Assembly: GCA_903826205.1 (NCBI GenBank)
Contig: CAIKDP010000385.1
Location: forward strand, 1-64,000
DNA: 64,000 nt
From: Akkermansiaceae bacterium
GTDB lineage: Bacteria > Verrucomicrobiota > Verrucomicrobiia > Verrucomicrobiales > Akkermansiaceae
Reading direction: 5' to 3'
In this document: positions 51,319 to 61,212 of the stretch, piece by piece
How the letters are laid out: every line of letters begins with the position of its first letter
How positions within the stretch are numbered: position 1 is the first letter of the stretch
The notes under the pieces: model-generated
What the model was told of the DNA's origin: nothing
The model's database searches: none
What the model saw: only the letters and a program-made list of their open reading frames with translations
Program-made: the position numbers and the translations under genes

Positions 51319-53484
51319 ATGAAAGCCCGGTTTAATCATCATCTGTTGCCGCTGTGGGTTATCACTGTGAGTGTCGCAGTCGTCACCGTATCCGGTCACG
51401 CCATGGCCGCGAGCCCCCAATATTGGAACCCGGTCGGCGGCGGGGGCGACGGCCCCTGGGGCACCGGTCCGGGTGACAAGAATTGGAACACGACTCCCGG
51501 CGCCGCGACCGGCAACACCGTTTGGCCGGACACCGGCAACGAGGTGGCGGTGTTTCAAAATGCCCTTGGCGGCACGGCCACGGTGTTCACCCCGGTGCAA
51601 ACCGCCGGCATCCGCCAACAAGCGGGCAACTACACGATCGACGCGGAAACCGTCACACTGGTGCAAGACAACGCCGCGGCCAAGCCCTTCATCCACGTGC
51701 AATCCGGCACCCTCACCATCGCATCCACCCTTGATGGCAGCCACGGCCTGCTCAAGACCGGCAGCGGCAACCTCGTGCTGAGCGTCGCCAATAGTTATGC
51801 CGGAACCACCGCGGTCACGGCCGGTACCCTCACCCTGACCGGCAGCCTCGCCAGCGCCGTGGTGGACATCGCCGCGGGCGCCACTCTAACAGATTCCAAC
51901 GGCGGTCTCGCCGCCGGCGCCGTTCTAACCAATGCGGGCGCCCTGGCGCTCACGGCAGCCGACACGGTTGGCAGCTTCTCCCAATCCGCCACCGGCACCC
52001 TGATAAGCAGCGCGACTCTAACTGTCAGCGGCCTGGCGACCTTCGGCGGCACCCTGCAACTCAACGAATTCGGTCCGCCAACGATTCCCGTTTTCATGCC
52101 GATCCATGTGGTGGCCGCCGGCGGTTATGCCGGCAATTTTGCCACGCTGGTTGAAAACCTTGAGGGTGCGGTGTGGTTCAATCCGCGCAATGGCGACGCC
52201 ATGCGCCTTGTCAGTCCGACAACCTCTGGCCACACGTTGTATGGAGCCACGGCCAACCAAACTTCCGCCTGGGTGGCGCTATATGACGATGGGATTGATC
52301 CGGGCGTCACCAACATCACCCATGTGCCCGGCGGCAATCCGGAATATTCGATCAGCAGCGGCCTCGGGGATGCCGACCACCCGGACTTGTTGTGGGCGCT
52401 GACCGCCAGCTTCACCCCCGCCGGCCTCAACCCGAGCCTTCTCAACCACCTCTCGCCGGAAGTCTATGTCGGACTCTCCGACTACGCGATCCAAGCCACC
52501 CGCGTCCACCAGCGCAGCGCTTTCTCCGCACCGGCACTGCCAGCCGTCCGCCCATCTGAGAGCAAGGCCGGCAGCAAGGGCGGTTGCAAGGGCGGTTGCA
52601 AGGGCGCACTACCTAACAAATCCGCAGCGCCATGGGAGTTTTTCGCCGCCACCGACTATTGGCATGTGCAATCCAGCCGCTCCCACAATCAGGCAGACTA
52701 TGAACTGAGCGGCTTCGGCGTCCTCGGTGGCGCACGCACCCACGTGACGGAGCGCATCCGCCTGGCGGCCTATCTCGCCGCGGATGCCGGCGACATCAGC
52801 GGCCACATGATTGATGCCGACAGCGCCGGTTGGTCGCTCGGCCTGCTCGGCGAGGCCCTGCTCGACGAGCCAACCCGCACCTGCCTCAGCGCCGGCATTT
52901 CCTATGGCCGGTACTTGTTTGATGGCACCCGCAGCAGTGTGGCCGCCGATAGTGGCGGTTGGTCTGCCGCCCCAACCGGCTTCTCGGATGTCGCCTCCGA
53001 TGCGTTGGAAATGTTTGTCGGGGTGGACAGTTTGGTCTATCACAATGACCACTTCCGCCTGATTCCGGCTTTCAGCCTGCACGCCGCCAGCGGGACGATG
53101 GATGGGTTCACAGAGAGCACCGGTTCCGCGCCAGGATCACCGCTCGCCCTTGTGGTGAACCGTAACCACTACGCGTCCGTACTCGCCGACCTCAGCCTGC
53201 GCGCCGAGGTGGACGTTACTCACCAACTGATGGTGTGGGCCCTGTTCGGGGTGAGCGGCGGAATCAATGACGCCCCGCAGATTCTCACCGCCCGCCTTGC
53301 CCAGGGTCGCCGTCCGTTCCAAGTCGAGGCCGAGGGACTAGCCAATGACTCATGGTTTTTCGGGCTGGGTGCCACCTACAAGATCAGCGGCTCAGTCAGC
53401 CTTGCGCTCGGCTATCGCGCCGAGTTCCGTGCCGATGCCGACCCCCAGAGCAGCCTCGGTCTGGCGTCCTCATTCAGGTTCTAG
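51319..53484 (+). CDS. Autotransporter (beta-strand-repeat passenger + C-terminal beta-barrel)
   Basis: Signal peptide; GLLKTGSGNLVLSVANSYAGTTAVTAGTLTLTGSLA; barrel-like C-terminus ending SSFRF. Confidence 0.87.
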   Translation: MKARFNHHLLPLWVITVSVAVVTVSGHAMAASPQYWNPVGGGGDGPWGTGPGDKNWNTTPGAATGNTVWPDTGNEVAVFQNALGGTATVFTPVQTAGIRQQAGNYTIDAETVTLVQDNAAAKPFIHVQSGTLTIASTLDGSHGLLKTGSGNLVLSVANSYAGTTAVTAGTLTLTGSLASAVVDIAAGATLTDSNGGLAAGAVLTNAGALALTAADTVGSFSQSATGTLISSATLTVSGLATFGGTLQLNEFGPPTIPVFMPIHVVAAGGYAGNFATLVENLEGAVWFNPRNGDAMRLVSPTTSGHTLYGATANQTSAWVALYDDGIDPGVTNITHVPGGNPEYSISSGLGDADHPDLLWALTASFTPAGLNPSLLNHLSPEVYVGLSDYAIQATRVHQRSAFSAPALPAVRPSESKAGSKGGCKGGCKGALPNKSAAPWEFFAATDYWHVQSSRSHNQADYELSGFGVLGGARTHVTERIRLAAYLAADAGDISGHMIDADSAGWSLGLLGEALLDEPTRTCLSAGISYGRYLFDGTRSSVAADSGGWSAAPTGFSDVASDALEMFVGVDSLVYHNDHFRLIPAFSLHAASGTMDGFTESTGSAPGSPLALVVNRNHYASVLADLSLRAEVDVTHQLMVWALFGVSGGINDAPQILTARLAQGRRPFQVEAEGLANDSWFFGLGATYKISGSVSLALGYRAEFRADADPQSSLGLASSFRF

Positions 53485-53573
53485 GCAGTGCTTCGTTGCA
53501 CTCCGGGTGCCGGCTGTGGTGCAGGGTTCCGGTTCACACAATGGAGCCGGCCCGTTCGCGTCTCGACGAGGTG

Positions 53574-53900
53574 CTAGAGCGCGGATTCGCCCCGGTCGCC
53601 GTTGCGGAGCCGGATCACATCCGCAACCTCACGGACGAAGATCTTGCCGTCGCCGCTGCGGCCGGTGCGGACCGTCTGGACAATGGTTGCAATGACGGTC
53701 TCGGCGAGCGCGTCCGGCACGACGATCTCGATTTGGGTCATCGGCTCATCCTCGACCTGCGCGGAGCGCGCGTCACCGGGGGCCCCGCCGAAGGCGTTCA
53801 CCGCGGACACGATGAGTCCCGGCAACTCCTTGATTTCCCGCAGGCCGTCAATGACCTTGTCCGCCATGTGGGGCTGTATGATCGCCTTGATTTCCTTCAT
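53574..53900 (-). CDS. PII-family protein associated with metal efflux operon
   Basis: MKEIKAIIQPHMADKVIDGLREI...GLIVSAVNAFGG...MTQIEIVVPDALAETVIATIVQTVRTGRSGDGKIFVREVADVIRLRNGDRGESAL. Confidence 0.9.
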   Translation of the reverse strand: MKEIKAIIQPHMADKVIDGLREIKELPGLIVSAVNAFGGAPGDARSAQVEDEPMTQIEIVVPDALAETVIATIVQTVRTGRSGDGKIFVREVADVIRLRNGDRGESAL

Positions 53901-53926
53901 TGTGGTGTCCTCCTGGTTTGTTAGTG

Positions 53927-56900
53927 TTAGATCTCGACATGTTTCGCAACCGGGTCGAGCCGGTTCGCCAACAGGGCGTAGAGCGTTGGCAGCACGATCA
54001 GCGTGAGCAGGGTAGAGGTGATGAGCCCGCCCATCACGACCACCGCCAGCGGCTTCTGGATATCCGCGCCGGAGCCGGTGGCGTAGAGCATCGGCAGGTG
54101 GCCGATGAAACTCGTGAGGGCCGTCATGAACAAGGGCCGGAAGCGCAGGTTACAGCCCTTGGTCACGGTGTCCATCACGGATTCGCCCGCCTCGCGGAGT
54201 TGGCGGAAAAACGCGATCAGCACGACACCGTTCTGAACGGCGATGCCCAGCAGGACGATGAAGGCAACCGCCGCTGACACCGACAAGGGCATCTTGAAAG
54301 CGACCACCGCGATCACGCCGCCGATGAGTGCAAACGGCAGGTTGAGCAGGACGAGCAGGGCACTCCACACCGAGCCGAGCGCCATATACAGGAGCACCAC
54401 GATGAGCAGCAGCGCCATCGGCACCACGATGGCAAGCTGGCGCATCGCCCGCTGCTGGTTCTCGAACTGGCCACCGTATTCGACGTAGTAACCCGATGGG
54501 AGCCCCTTGACCAAGGGTGCGAGCTTCCCTTGGACCTCGCTCACGAAGCCACCCAGGTCGCGGCCGCGGATGTTGACCTCGGCGACCACCCGGCGCATGC
54601 CGTTTTCACGGCTGATTTGGGCGGGCGCCTCGAGGGTGGTGAATTTCGCGACCTGCGCGAGTTGCACCCGGCCACCTGTCGGGGTTGCGATGAGCAGGCG
54701 CTCGAGGTCGGGGATGTCGCGGCGGGCCGCCTCGGGGAAGCGGACGACCACGGCGAAGCGCCGTTGTTCCTCGATCAAGGTGGTGGCGGTTTTGCCGGCG
54801 ATGGCCGCCTCGATGACCGCGTTGACATCCGCGATCTTGATACCATAGCGGGCCAGGATCTCGCGATCGATGACCGCATCGATTTGCGCCATGCCGGAGA
54901 CCATCTCCACCTTGACATCGCGCGATCCGTCCACCCCCTGCAGGATGGCGGCGGCTCGGTCGCTGAAGGTCTTGAGAATCTCCAGGTCGGGGCCGAACAC
55001 CTTGATGGCCAGATCGCTCTTGACCCCGGAAATCAGTTCGTTGACCCGCAGGGCGATCGGTTGTGAGAAGGAATAGCGCAGGCCGGGCAGCTGGCCGAGG
55101 TCCTGTTGGATGACCTCGACCAATTCCGCCTTGTTGCGGCCGGTTCCCCATTGATGGCGCGGTTTGAGCATGATGAAGACGTCCGTCTGTTCGGGGCCCA
55201 TCGGGTCCTCCGAGATTTCCGCGCGTCCGGTCTTGCTGATCACGGTTTCGATTTCCGGAAACTTGTGCAGGCGTTTCTCAATGAACCCCGCCACCTCCAC
55301 GGACCCGTCGAGCGAGGCGTTCGGCAGGCGCACCACGTTGATGGCGATGGACCCCTCGTCCAGCGGCGGCATGAACTCCGTGCCGACAAAGGGAATGAAC
55401 GCGCACGAGGCAACCAGCACGCCGCCGGAGATGCCCAGCGTCCAGGCCGGGTGCCGCACCGCTTTGCCTAACAAACACATGTAGCCCAGGTGAAAGCGGC
55501 GGATGAAGCCGAACTCCCGCTCGGGCTTCTGCAACAGGAACTTGTCCGCCAATACCGGCACCACGGTCAATGCCACCACCAGCGAAACCAGCAGTGCGAT
55601 CAGCATGGTGGCCGCCAGTGGCGCGAACATCTTGCCTTCGATTCCCTGCAGCGTGAACAGCGGCAACAGGATGATGACTACGATCAGCACCGAGAAACTC
55701 ACCGGCTTGGCCACCTCGACCAGCGCTTCCATCACGATCCGACGCTTGTGCTCCAGATCCGTGCGGTGCGCGAGGTGGCGCCTGACGTTCTCCACCACCA
55801 CGATGGAGGCGTCGACGACCATGCCCACCGAGAACGCGAGTCCGCCAAGACTCATAAGGTTGGAGGTGAGGCCGACGGAGCCCATGACGATGAAACTGAC
55901 CAGGAACGTGAGCGGCAGCGAAAAGACCACGATCAACGCGGTGCGGAACTCCGCCACAAACAGGAACAGCACGATGATCACAAAGATCCCGCCGGCCAGC
56001 AGCGCGTCCACCACCGTCTTGATGCAGGCTTCTATCAAAGAGGTCCGGTCATAGAAGACATTGAGCCGGACGCCCGCGGGAAGCGTGTCCTTCAGCTTTT
56101 CGATCTGCGCCTTGACCCGGCTAACCACATCCTTGGAATTCGCCCCTTTGAGCATGATGATCATGCCCGCCACGGCCTCGCCCTTGCCGTCGCGCGAGAC
56201 CGCACCCTGTCGCGGCTCGGTGCCGATGGCGACCTCCGCGACATCGCGGATATAGACCGGAGATCCATCCTTGGATTTGAGCACGATGCGCTCGATGTCG
56301 GGGATGTCCTTGAGTAATCCCACGCCGCGCATGTAGAGTTGCTCCCAGTCGCGCACCACCACGCCGCCCGCGGCGTTGGCATTGCCTTGCTCAACGGCGG
56401 CCACGACATCGCCCACCGTCAAGCCGTATTTGAGCAGTTTCTCGGGTGCCACGAGCACTTGGTATTGTTTGACCTTGCCACCGAAACTGTTCACCTCGTT
56501 GACGCCGGGCAGCGGTTTGAGGAGCGGTGCGATGATCCAGTCCTGGACCGTGCGGAGTTCCATCGCGCTCTTGCCCTCGCCCTCTACGGTGTATTGCAGG
56601 ACTTCACCCAGGCCGGTTGAAATCGGCCCCAATTCCGGCGCCACGCCCGCAGGCAGTTGGTCACGTGCCATGCTCAAGCGCTCGAACACCACCTGGCGCG
56701 TCCAATACGTGTCCACCCCGTCCTCGAACACGATCACCACCTGCGACAGGCCCGCCTTCGACAGCGACCTCACCTGCTTCACCCGCGGCAAACCGCGCAT
56801 CACCAACTCGATCGGATAACTGACGCGCTGCTCGACATCCACCGCGGCGAGACCCGGCGACTTGGCGAGGATCATCACCTGCACGTTGGTGACGTCCGGA

Positions 56901-57013
56901 AAGGCGTCGATCGGCAAGGCCCGCCATGCCATCAGGCCGGCCACCATCAGGCCGGCCACGCCCATGATCACCAGAAACCGCTGCTTGAGAATGAATTTGA
57001 TAAACTTGTTCAT
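53927..57013 (-). CDS. CusA/CzcA family heavy-metal efflux RND transporter
   Basis: MNKFIKFILKQRFLVIMGVAGLMVAGLMAWRALPIDAFPDVTNVQVMILAKSPG; typical HME-RND length and motifs. Confidence 0.96.
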   Translation of the reverse strand: MNKFIKFILKQRFLVIMGVAGLMVAGLMAWRALPIDAFPDVTNVQVMILAKSPGLAAVDVEQRVSYPIELVMRGLPRVKQVRSLSKAGLSQVVIVFEDGVDTYWTRQVVFERLSMARDQLPAGVAPELGPISTGLGEVLQYTVEGEGKSAMELRTVQDWIIAPLLKPLPGVNEVNSFGGKVKQYQVLVAPEKLLKYGLTVGDVVAAVEQGNANAAGGVVVRDWEQLYMRGVGLLKDIPDIERIVLKSKDGSPVYIRDVAEVAIGTEPRQGAVSRDGKGEAVAGMIIMLKGANSKDVVSRVKAQIEKLKDTLPAGVRLNVFYDRTSLIEACIKTVVDALLAGGIFVIIVLFLFVAEFRTALIVVFSLPLTFLVSFIVMGSVGLTSNLMSLGGLAFSVGMVVDASIVVVENVRRHLAHRTDLEHKRRIVMEALVEVAKPVSFSVLIVVIILLPLFTLQGIEGKMFAPLAATMLIALLVSLVVALTVVPVLADKFLLQKPEREFGFIRRFHLGYMCLLGKAVRHPAWTLGISGGVLVASCAFIPFVGTEFMPPLDEGSIAINVVRLPNASLDGSVEVAGFIEKRLHKFPEIETVISKTGRAEISEDPMGPEQTDVFIMLKPRHQWGTGRNKAELVEVIQQDLGQLPGLRYSFSQPIALRVNELISGVKSDLAIKVFGPDLEILKTFSDRAAAILQGVDGSRDVKVEMVSGMAQIDAVIDREILARYGIKIADVNAVIEAAIAGKTATTLIEEQRRFAVVVRFPEAARRDIPDLERLLIATPTGGRVQLAQVAKFTTLEAPAQISRENGMRRVVAEVNIRGRDLGGFVSEVQGKLAPLVKGLPSGYYVEYGGQFENQQRAMRQLAIVVPMALLLIVVLLYMALGSVWSALLVLLNLPFALIGGVIAVVAFKMPLSVSAAVAFIVLLGIAVQNGVVLIAFFRQLREAGESVMDTVTKGCNLRFRPLFMTALTSFIGHLPMLYATGSGADIQKPLAVVVMGGLITSTLLTLIVLPTLYALLANRLDPVAKHVEI

Positions 57014-57044
57014 AAGAAGGATCCTCCGTGGGTCTGGGACATCG

Positions 57045-58379
57045 TCAGTCGGCGCAACCCGCGCCCATTTTCGCCTTGAGCACGTCGGATTTGAGGATGA
57101 ACGCGCCATCGGTCACGATCATCTGGCCCGGCGCGAGGCCTTTGAGGATTTCGACGCCTTCCGCGAAGTCGCGGCCCTTTTGCACGTTGGTCCTGAGGTA
57201 GTAGTCGTCCTGCATGTGGGTGAACACGAAGTCCACCCCCTCATCGGTTAGAAGGGCCACTTTGGGAATGGCCAGCACCTCTTCATCGGTGGTGATGAGG
57301 ATGCGGCCCTGGCAGAACATGCCCGGTCGCAAGCGCCGGTCCTTGTTGTCAATGACCGTGCGCACTTTGATCGTGCGCGTGGCTTCATCCATGGTCGCGC
57401 CGATGTAATTCATCTGGCCGCGGAACAAGGCATCCGGGAAGGCGGGGACGGAGAGTTCGACCGGAATCCCGTCGGCAAGCTTGCGTTTCAGCACCAAGCC
57501 CAGATCCCGTTCATACACACCGCCCCACGCCCACACGCTGTCGAGGTCGGCCAGCACCATCGTATCCTTGCCCGGTTCGACGAGTTCCCCTACCACCGCG
57601 TGTTTCTCGATGATCGTGCCGTTGCTCGGAGCGCGCACGGCAAGCGCACCGCTCAGGCTGTCATGGCTGTCATGGTTGTTAGGGTTGATCTTGGCGACAT
57701 CCTCCTCGGTCAGGCCGAGGACGTGGAGTTTCTGTTCCGATGCTTTCAGGGCGATCTGATATTCCTCGTGTTTCATTTGCGCCTCGATCATGTCGCTTTC
57801 GGGCCCAACCTTCTTTTCATACAAACTTTTTTCGCGTTGGAAGTTTTTGCCGGATAGTTCGGCCATGGCCAGGTTTTTTTCCCAGTCGCTGAGCGCCTGG
57901 CCGAGTTCCACACTGTCCAGCGTGAAGAGGACATCGCCCTTGGTGACTTCGGCGCCAATGTCCACGTAGACCGCGCGCACGACACCCGAAATGCGCGGGG
58001 TCACATGCACGGCGGAGTTTTCGTTCATGCGGACTTCACCGGTGATGTTCACGGCCGTGGTCATCTGGCTTTTCGCCACCTGCAGGGTCTTGACCAAGCT
58101 GGTGGTCGCGCCCTTGGCCGGTTGGATGAGCGAGGGGTCCACCTTGACAACCCCGACCTCATAGCGGCACTCGTTGCACTCGATGGTAAGCCCGTGCGGG
58201 CACTTGGCCCGCAGCACTTGTTCGACCGTTAGGTCCCCCACCTTGCCTTCCTGTTCCTCTTCAGCTTCCGCGTTGCCTTCGCACTTGTGCGCCGGGTTCT
58301 TGCCGCAACCGGCCAGCACCAACGTGCTCCCGGCAATTGCCGCCAACAGCCAATTCTTTGATATTGCACTCATGTTCAT
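57045..58379 (-). CDS. Efflux RND periplasmic adaptor (CusB/CzcB)
   Basis: Lipoprotein-like LVLAGCGK; ECNECRYEVGVV motif; MFP region VTPRISGVVRAVYVDIGAEVTKGDVLFTLDSVELGQA. Confidence 0.93.
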   Translation of the reverse strand: MNMSAISKNWLLAAIAGSTLVLAGCGKNPAHKCEGNAEAEEEQEGKVGDLTVEQVLRAKCPHGLTIECNECRYEVGVVKVDPSLIQPAKGATTSLVKTLQVAKSQMTTAVNITGEVRMNENSAVHVTPRISGVVRAVYVDIGAEVTKGDVLFTLDSVELGQALSDWEKNLAMAELSGKNFQREKSLYEKKVGPESDMIEAQMKHEEYQIALKASEQKLHVLGLTEEDVAKINPNNHDSHDSLSGALAVRAPSNGTIIEKHAVVGELVEPGKDTMVLADLDSVWAWGGVYERDLGLVLKRKLADGIPVELSVPAFPDALFRGQMNYIGATMDEATRTIKVRTVIDNKDRRLRPGMFCQGRILITTDEEVLAIPKVALLTDEGVDFVFTHMQDDYYLRTNVQKGRDFAEGVEILKGLAPGQMIVTDGAFILKSDVLKAKMGAGCAD

Positions 58380-58421
58380 GTTTTTGTTAGTAAGTTTTTC
58401 GCCAGACGATCCGGCTGATCT

Positions 58422-59726
58422 TCAATTTGCGGGCACCGGTTGCGCCATGGCCTCGAGTTCGGCGCGCGCCGAGTTGAGCTCGAACAACTTTTTCTGATAG
58501 GCGAGGCGCGCCTCGGCGGTGGTGCGCTGGATGTCCAGGTAGTCGATAAAGTTGAATTTGCCTTCTTCAAAGCCGGTTTGCACGAGGCGCAAGGCCTGCT
58601 CGCTTTTGGGCAGGGTGCGCTCGCGGTGGGCGGCGGCCTGCTCGGCGGCGGCTTTGTAGCGGGCGACCGCGATGCGCCACGAGGCTAACAATTCCTGCTG
58701 GGTGGCAAGGATTCCGGCGTCCGCCTCGCGCACGGCGGCCTGCGCTTCGAGTTGCTTGCCCTTGTTACGATCGAAGAGCGGCAAGGGAATGCTGAGGCGC
58801 AACGCCATCAGGTTTTCATTGGCCGCTTCGTCGCGCCCCGCCGCCACCCCCACCGTCACATCGGGCCGCGGTTCCAGACCGGCGCGCCGCAGCGCGGCCA
58901 CCGCCTGGTCACGCCGCGCGCGGGCGGCCACCATCGCCGGGTGTCCGGCCAGAATGGAGGATGGCGCCACATTCAGCAGCGCGAGCTTGCCGGATTCGTC
59001 GGGCGCGCCGGTGAGTTGCGCCCCGCCGAGGTCCGGTCGGCCTAACAATCTAACCAACTCCTGGCGGGCGCTGGCGGCCTCGCGGGTGGCGTCAACTTTA
59101 TCGGCCTTGGTTTGTTCGAGTTGGATTTCGGCGCGGAGTTGTTCTTGGAGGGCGATTTCGCCGGCGACATTGCGTTTGGTTGCTGCAGCGGCCGCCGCAT
59201 CCGCGACCCTGACCAAGTCGGCGGCCACGGCGGCGGAGCGTTCCGCGGTCTGCACCTGACAATAGGCGATTTTGACCTCGCGCACGAGATCCGCGCGGTT
59301 CAGGTGCCAGGCTGCCGTACCCTCCGCGGCATCGGCTGCGCCGATGGCGCCGTCGGCCTTTTTCTTGCCGGGGTAGGGCACGACCTGATTGATGCCGGCC
59401 ATGTTTTTTGCCTTTGAAAGTCCGCCGTGATGTATTGGCATGTCATCCGAGGAAACTTCCAGTTGCGGGTTGGGCCAGGCACGGGATTGAAGGGCCCGTC
59501 CTGCGGCCGCGTCCTTGCGTGCGGCGCTCGCCTGCAGTTGCGGGTTGTGAGCCAGGGCCAGGCGGATGGCGCGGTCCAGGGAAAGCGTGCCGCCTGCAGC
59601 GGCTTCGCTCGTGTTAGATCGGGGCGATTTCGCCGCAGGTGGCGGTGCGGCAGGGGAGTCAGGCAACGATATTGCCGCCGCCACACCAAGCCAGCAAAGG
59701 GTGATGGGAAAATGTTTCTGTTTCAT
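58422..59726 (-). CDS. TolC family outer-membrane efflux protein (CzcC-like)
   Basis: LSLDRAIRLALAHNPQLQASAARKDAAAGRALQSRAWPNPQLEVSSD; ends with TolC-like helical hairpin. Confidence 0.92.
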   Translation of the reverse strand: MKQKHFPITLCWLGVAAAISLPDSPAAPPPAAKSPRSNTSEAAAGGTLSLDRAIRLALAHNPQLQASAARKDAAAGRALQSRAWPNPQLEVSSDDMPIHHGGLSKAKNMAGINQVVPYPGKKKADGAIGAADAAEGTAAWHLNRADLVREVKIAYCQVQTAERSAAVAADLVRVADAAAAAATKRNVAGEIALQEQLRAEIQLEQTKADKVDATREAASARQELVRLLGRPDLGGAQLTGAPDESGKLALLNVAPSSILAGHPAMVAARARRDQAVAALRRAGLEPRPDVTVGVAAGRDEAANENLMALRLSIPLPLFDRNKGKQLEAQAAVREADAGILATQQELLASWRIAVARYKAAAEQAAAHRERTLPKSEQALRLVQTGFEEGKFNFIDYLDIQRTTAEARLAYQKKLFELNSARAELEAMAQPVPAN

Positions 59727-59857
59727 GGGGAGAGTTCCTGTTTGAGGAGAATACGGGTTCGCTGATGGAGGTGAGCCCTGTGCGTGAAGGCTAACGAATC
59801 GGGGAGCCAATGGGGCATCCCGCCTTGGTCAGGCGTCAACTGCCGGACCGTCCGGAT

Positions 59858-60388
59858 CTAGCAAAATGCCGCCGGTGCGCGCGGCGCCGCGGCCGCGCGG
59901 TGAACAAACTGCCAAACCCGGTGCCAACCCGGCGGGGCGCCGGTAGACGGGGTGAGGGTGGCCAGAGTTGGCAACAAATGTCGCCAGGTATTGGGTTCAA
60001 GCGCGGCGCACCAAGCCGATGACGCCACAGGCACCATCGGGGTGGTTTTCTTCAATAAATAGTTCCTGTGATCGATGTTTTTGCAGACGCCGGAATGGCA
60101 GTCGGAGCTTTCGCCACAGCAGGAATGGCCGTTGCCGCAGGCCTGGCCCTCACAGCAGGCCTGATCCCCGCAACAAGCCATCAAACCCGCCACTTGGCAA
60201 TGCATTGACATTGGCAGCCACAAGGCCGCCAACCATAACGCCAGCAATTGCACGGAACGGGTCACCGCGCGCAAGCTAGGGCGAATCCGTGGCGTGGCAA
60301 GCGAAAACTGCAACGCTGGGAAGCGGCTCTGCCGAATAATGGATGTGCTCAGGGAAACTGAATGAACGCGGTTGGATTCGGGCAGCAT
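59858..60388 (-). CDS. Cys-rich small protein upstream of efflux operon
   Basis: MHCQVAGLMACCGDQACCEGQACGNGHSCCGESSDCHSGVCKN; C-terminus WQFVHRAAAAPRAPAAFC; start uncertain. Confidence 0.65.
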   Translation of the reverse strand: MLPESNRVHSVSLSTSIIRQSRFPALQFSLATPRIRPSLRAVTRSVQLLALWLAALWLPMSMHCQVAGLMACCGDQACCEGQACGNGHSCCGESSDCHSGVCKNIDHRNYLLKKTTPMVPVASSAWCAALEPNTWRHLLPTLATLTPSTGAPPGWHRVWQFVHRAAAAPRAPAAFC

Positions 60389-60399
60389 GTTCAGACCAC

Positions 60400-61212
60400 T
60401 CAGCCGTATTGTTTGGCGAGCAGGGCGGCCACGGCGGGATCGAGTTGTTCGCGGCGGCGGACTTGATCGAACGCGGCTAACAGATCAGGGGCGCGCACGC
60501 GGTCTTTTTCCTGGCCCTCGTATTGGCGCACCACCCGGCCCTTGTGCATCATGATGATGCGCTCGGGCAGTTGCACGGCCTGTTGCATCGAGTGGGTTAC
60601 CATCAGGGCGGTGAGTTTTTCCTGGCGGATGAGGGTGAGGGTGAGTTCGGCCACCTGCGCGGCGCTTTTGGGGTCGAGGGCGGCCGTGTGTTCGTCTAGC
60701 AGCAGCAGGCGGGGGCGCCGCCACGTGGCCATGAGCAGGGTGAGGGCCTGGCGCTGGCCACCGGAGAGCGTGCCGATCGGGTTGTCGAGGCGGTTTTCCA
60801 AGCCCAGATTCAAGGTGCGGACGCGCTCGGCGATTTCGGCCCGGGCCGTGCGGTGCAATGCCAAACCGAATCCGCGCCGGCAGCCACGGCGCATCGCCAG
60901 CGCGATGTTTTCAGCAATGGTCATATCGGCGGCGGTGCCCGCGAAGGGGTTTTGGAACACCCGGCCGATCAGTCCGGCGCGCCGGTATTCCGGCCAGGTG
61001 GTGATTTCCCTCCCATCAATGTGGATGCCACCCTGGTCGAGTTCAAAGGCTCCGGCCACCGCATTGAGGAGGGTGCTCTTGCCCGAACCATTGGTGCCTA
61101 TAATGGCGGCGAAGGTCCCCTCTGGAATGAGCAAGTCGATCCCGCACAACGCCTGGACCTCGTTGGGGGTGTCGGGGAAAAACGTTTTGCGGATTTGGCG
61201 GAGGTCAAGCAT
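60400..61212 (-). CDS. ABC transporter ATP-binding protein (TrpXYZ/PF04392-associated type)
   Basis: Walker A GTNGSGKSTLLNAVAG; LSGGQRQALTLLMA; LLLLDEHTAALDP. Confidence 0.92.
   Translation of the reverse strand: MLDLRQIRKTFFPDTPNEVQALCGIDLLIPEGTFAAIIGTNGSGKSTLLNAVAGAFELDQGGIHIDGREITTWPEYRRAGLIGRVFQNPFAGTAADMTIAENIALAMRRGCRRGFGLALHRTARAEIAERVRTLNLGLENRLDNPIGTLSGGQRQALTLLMATWRRPRLLLLDEHTAALDPKSAAQVAELTLTLIRQEKLTALMVTHSMQQAVQLPERIIMMHKGRVVRQYEGQEKDRVRAPDLLAAFDQVRRREQLDPAVAALLAKQYG

Noticed and set aside
55490-56317. 275-aa plus-strand ORF opposite cusA
   Set aside because: Gln/His-rich shadow ORF on the reverse of a canonical RND transporter.
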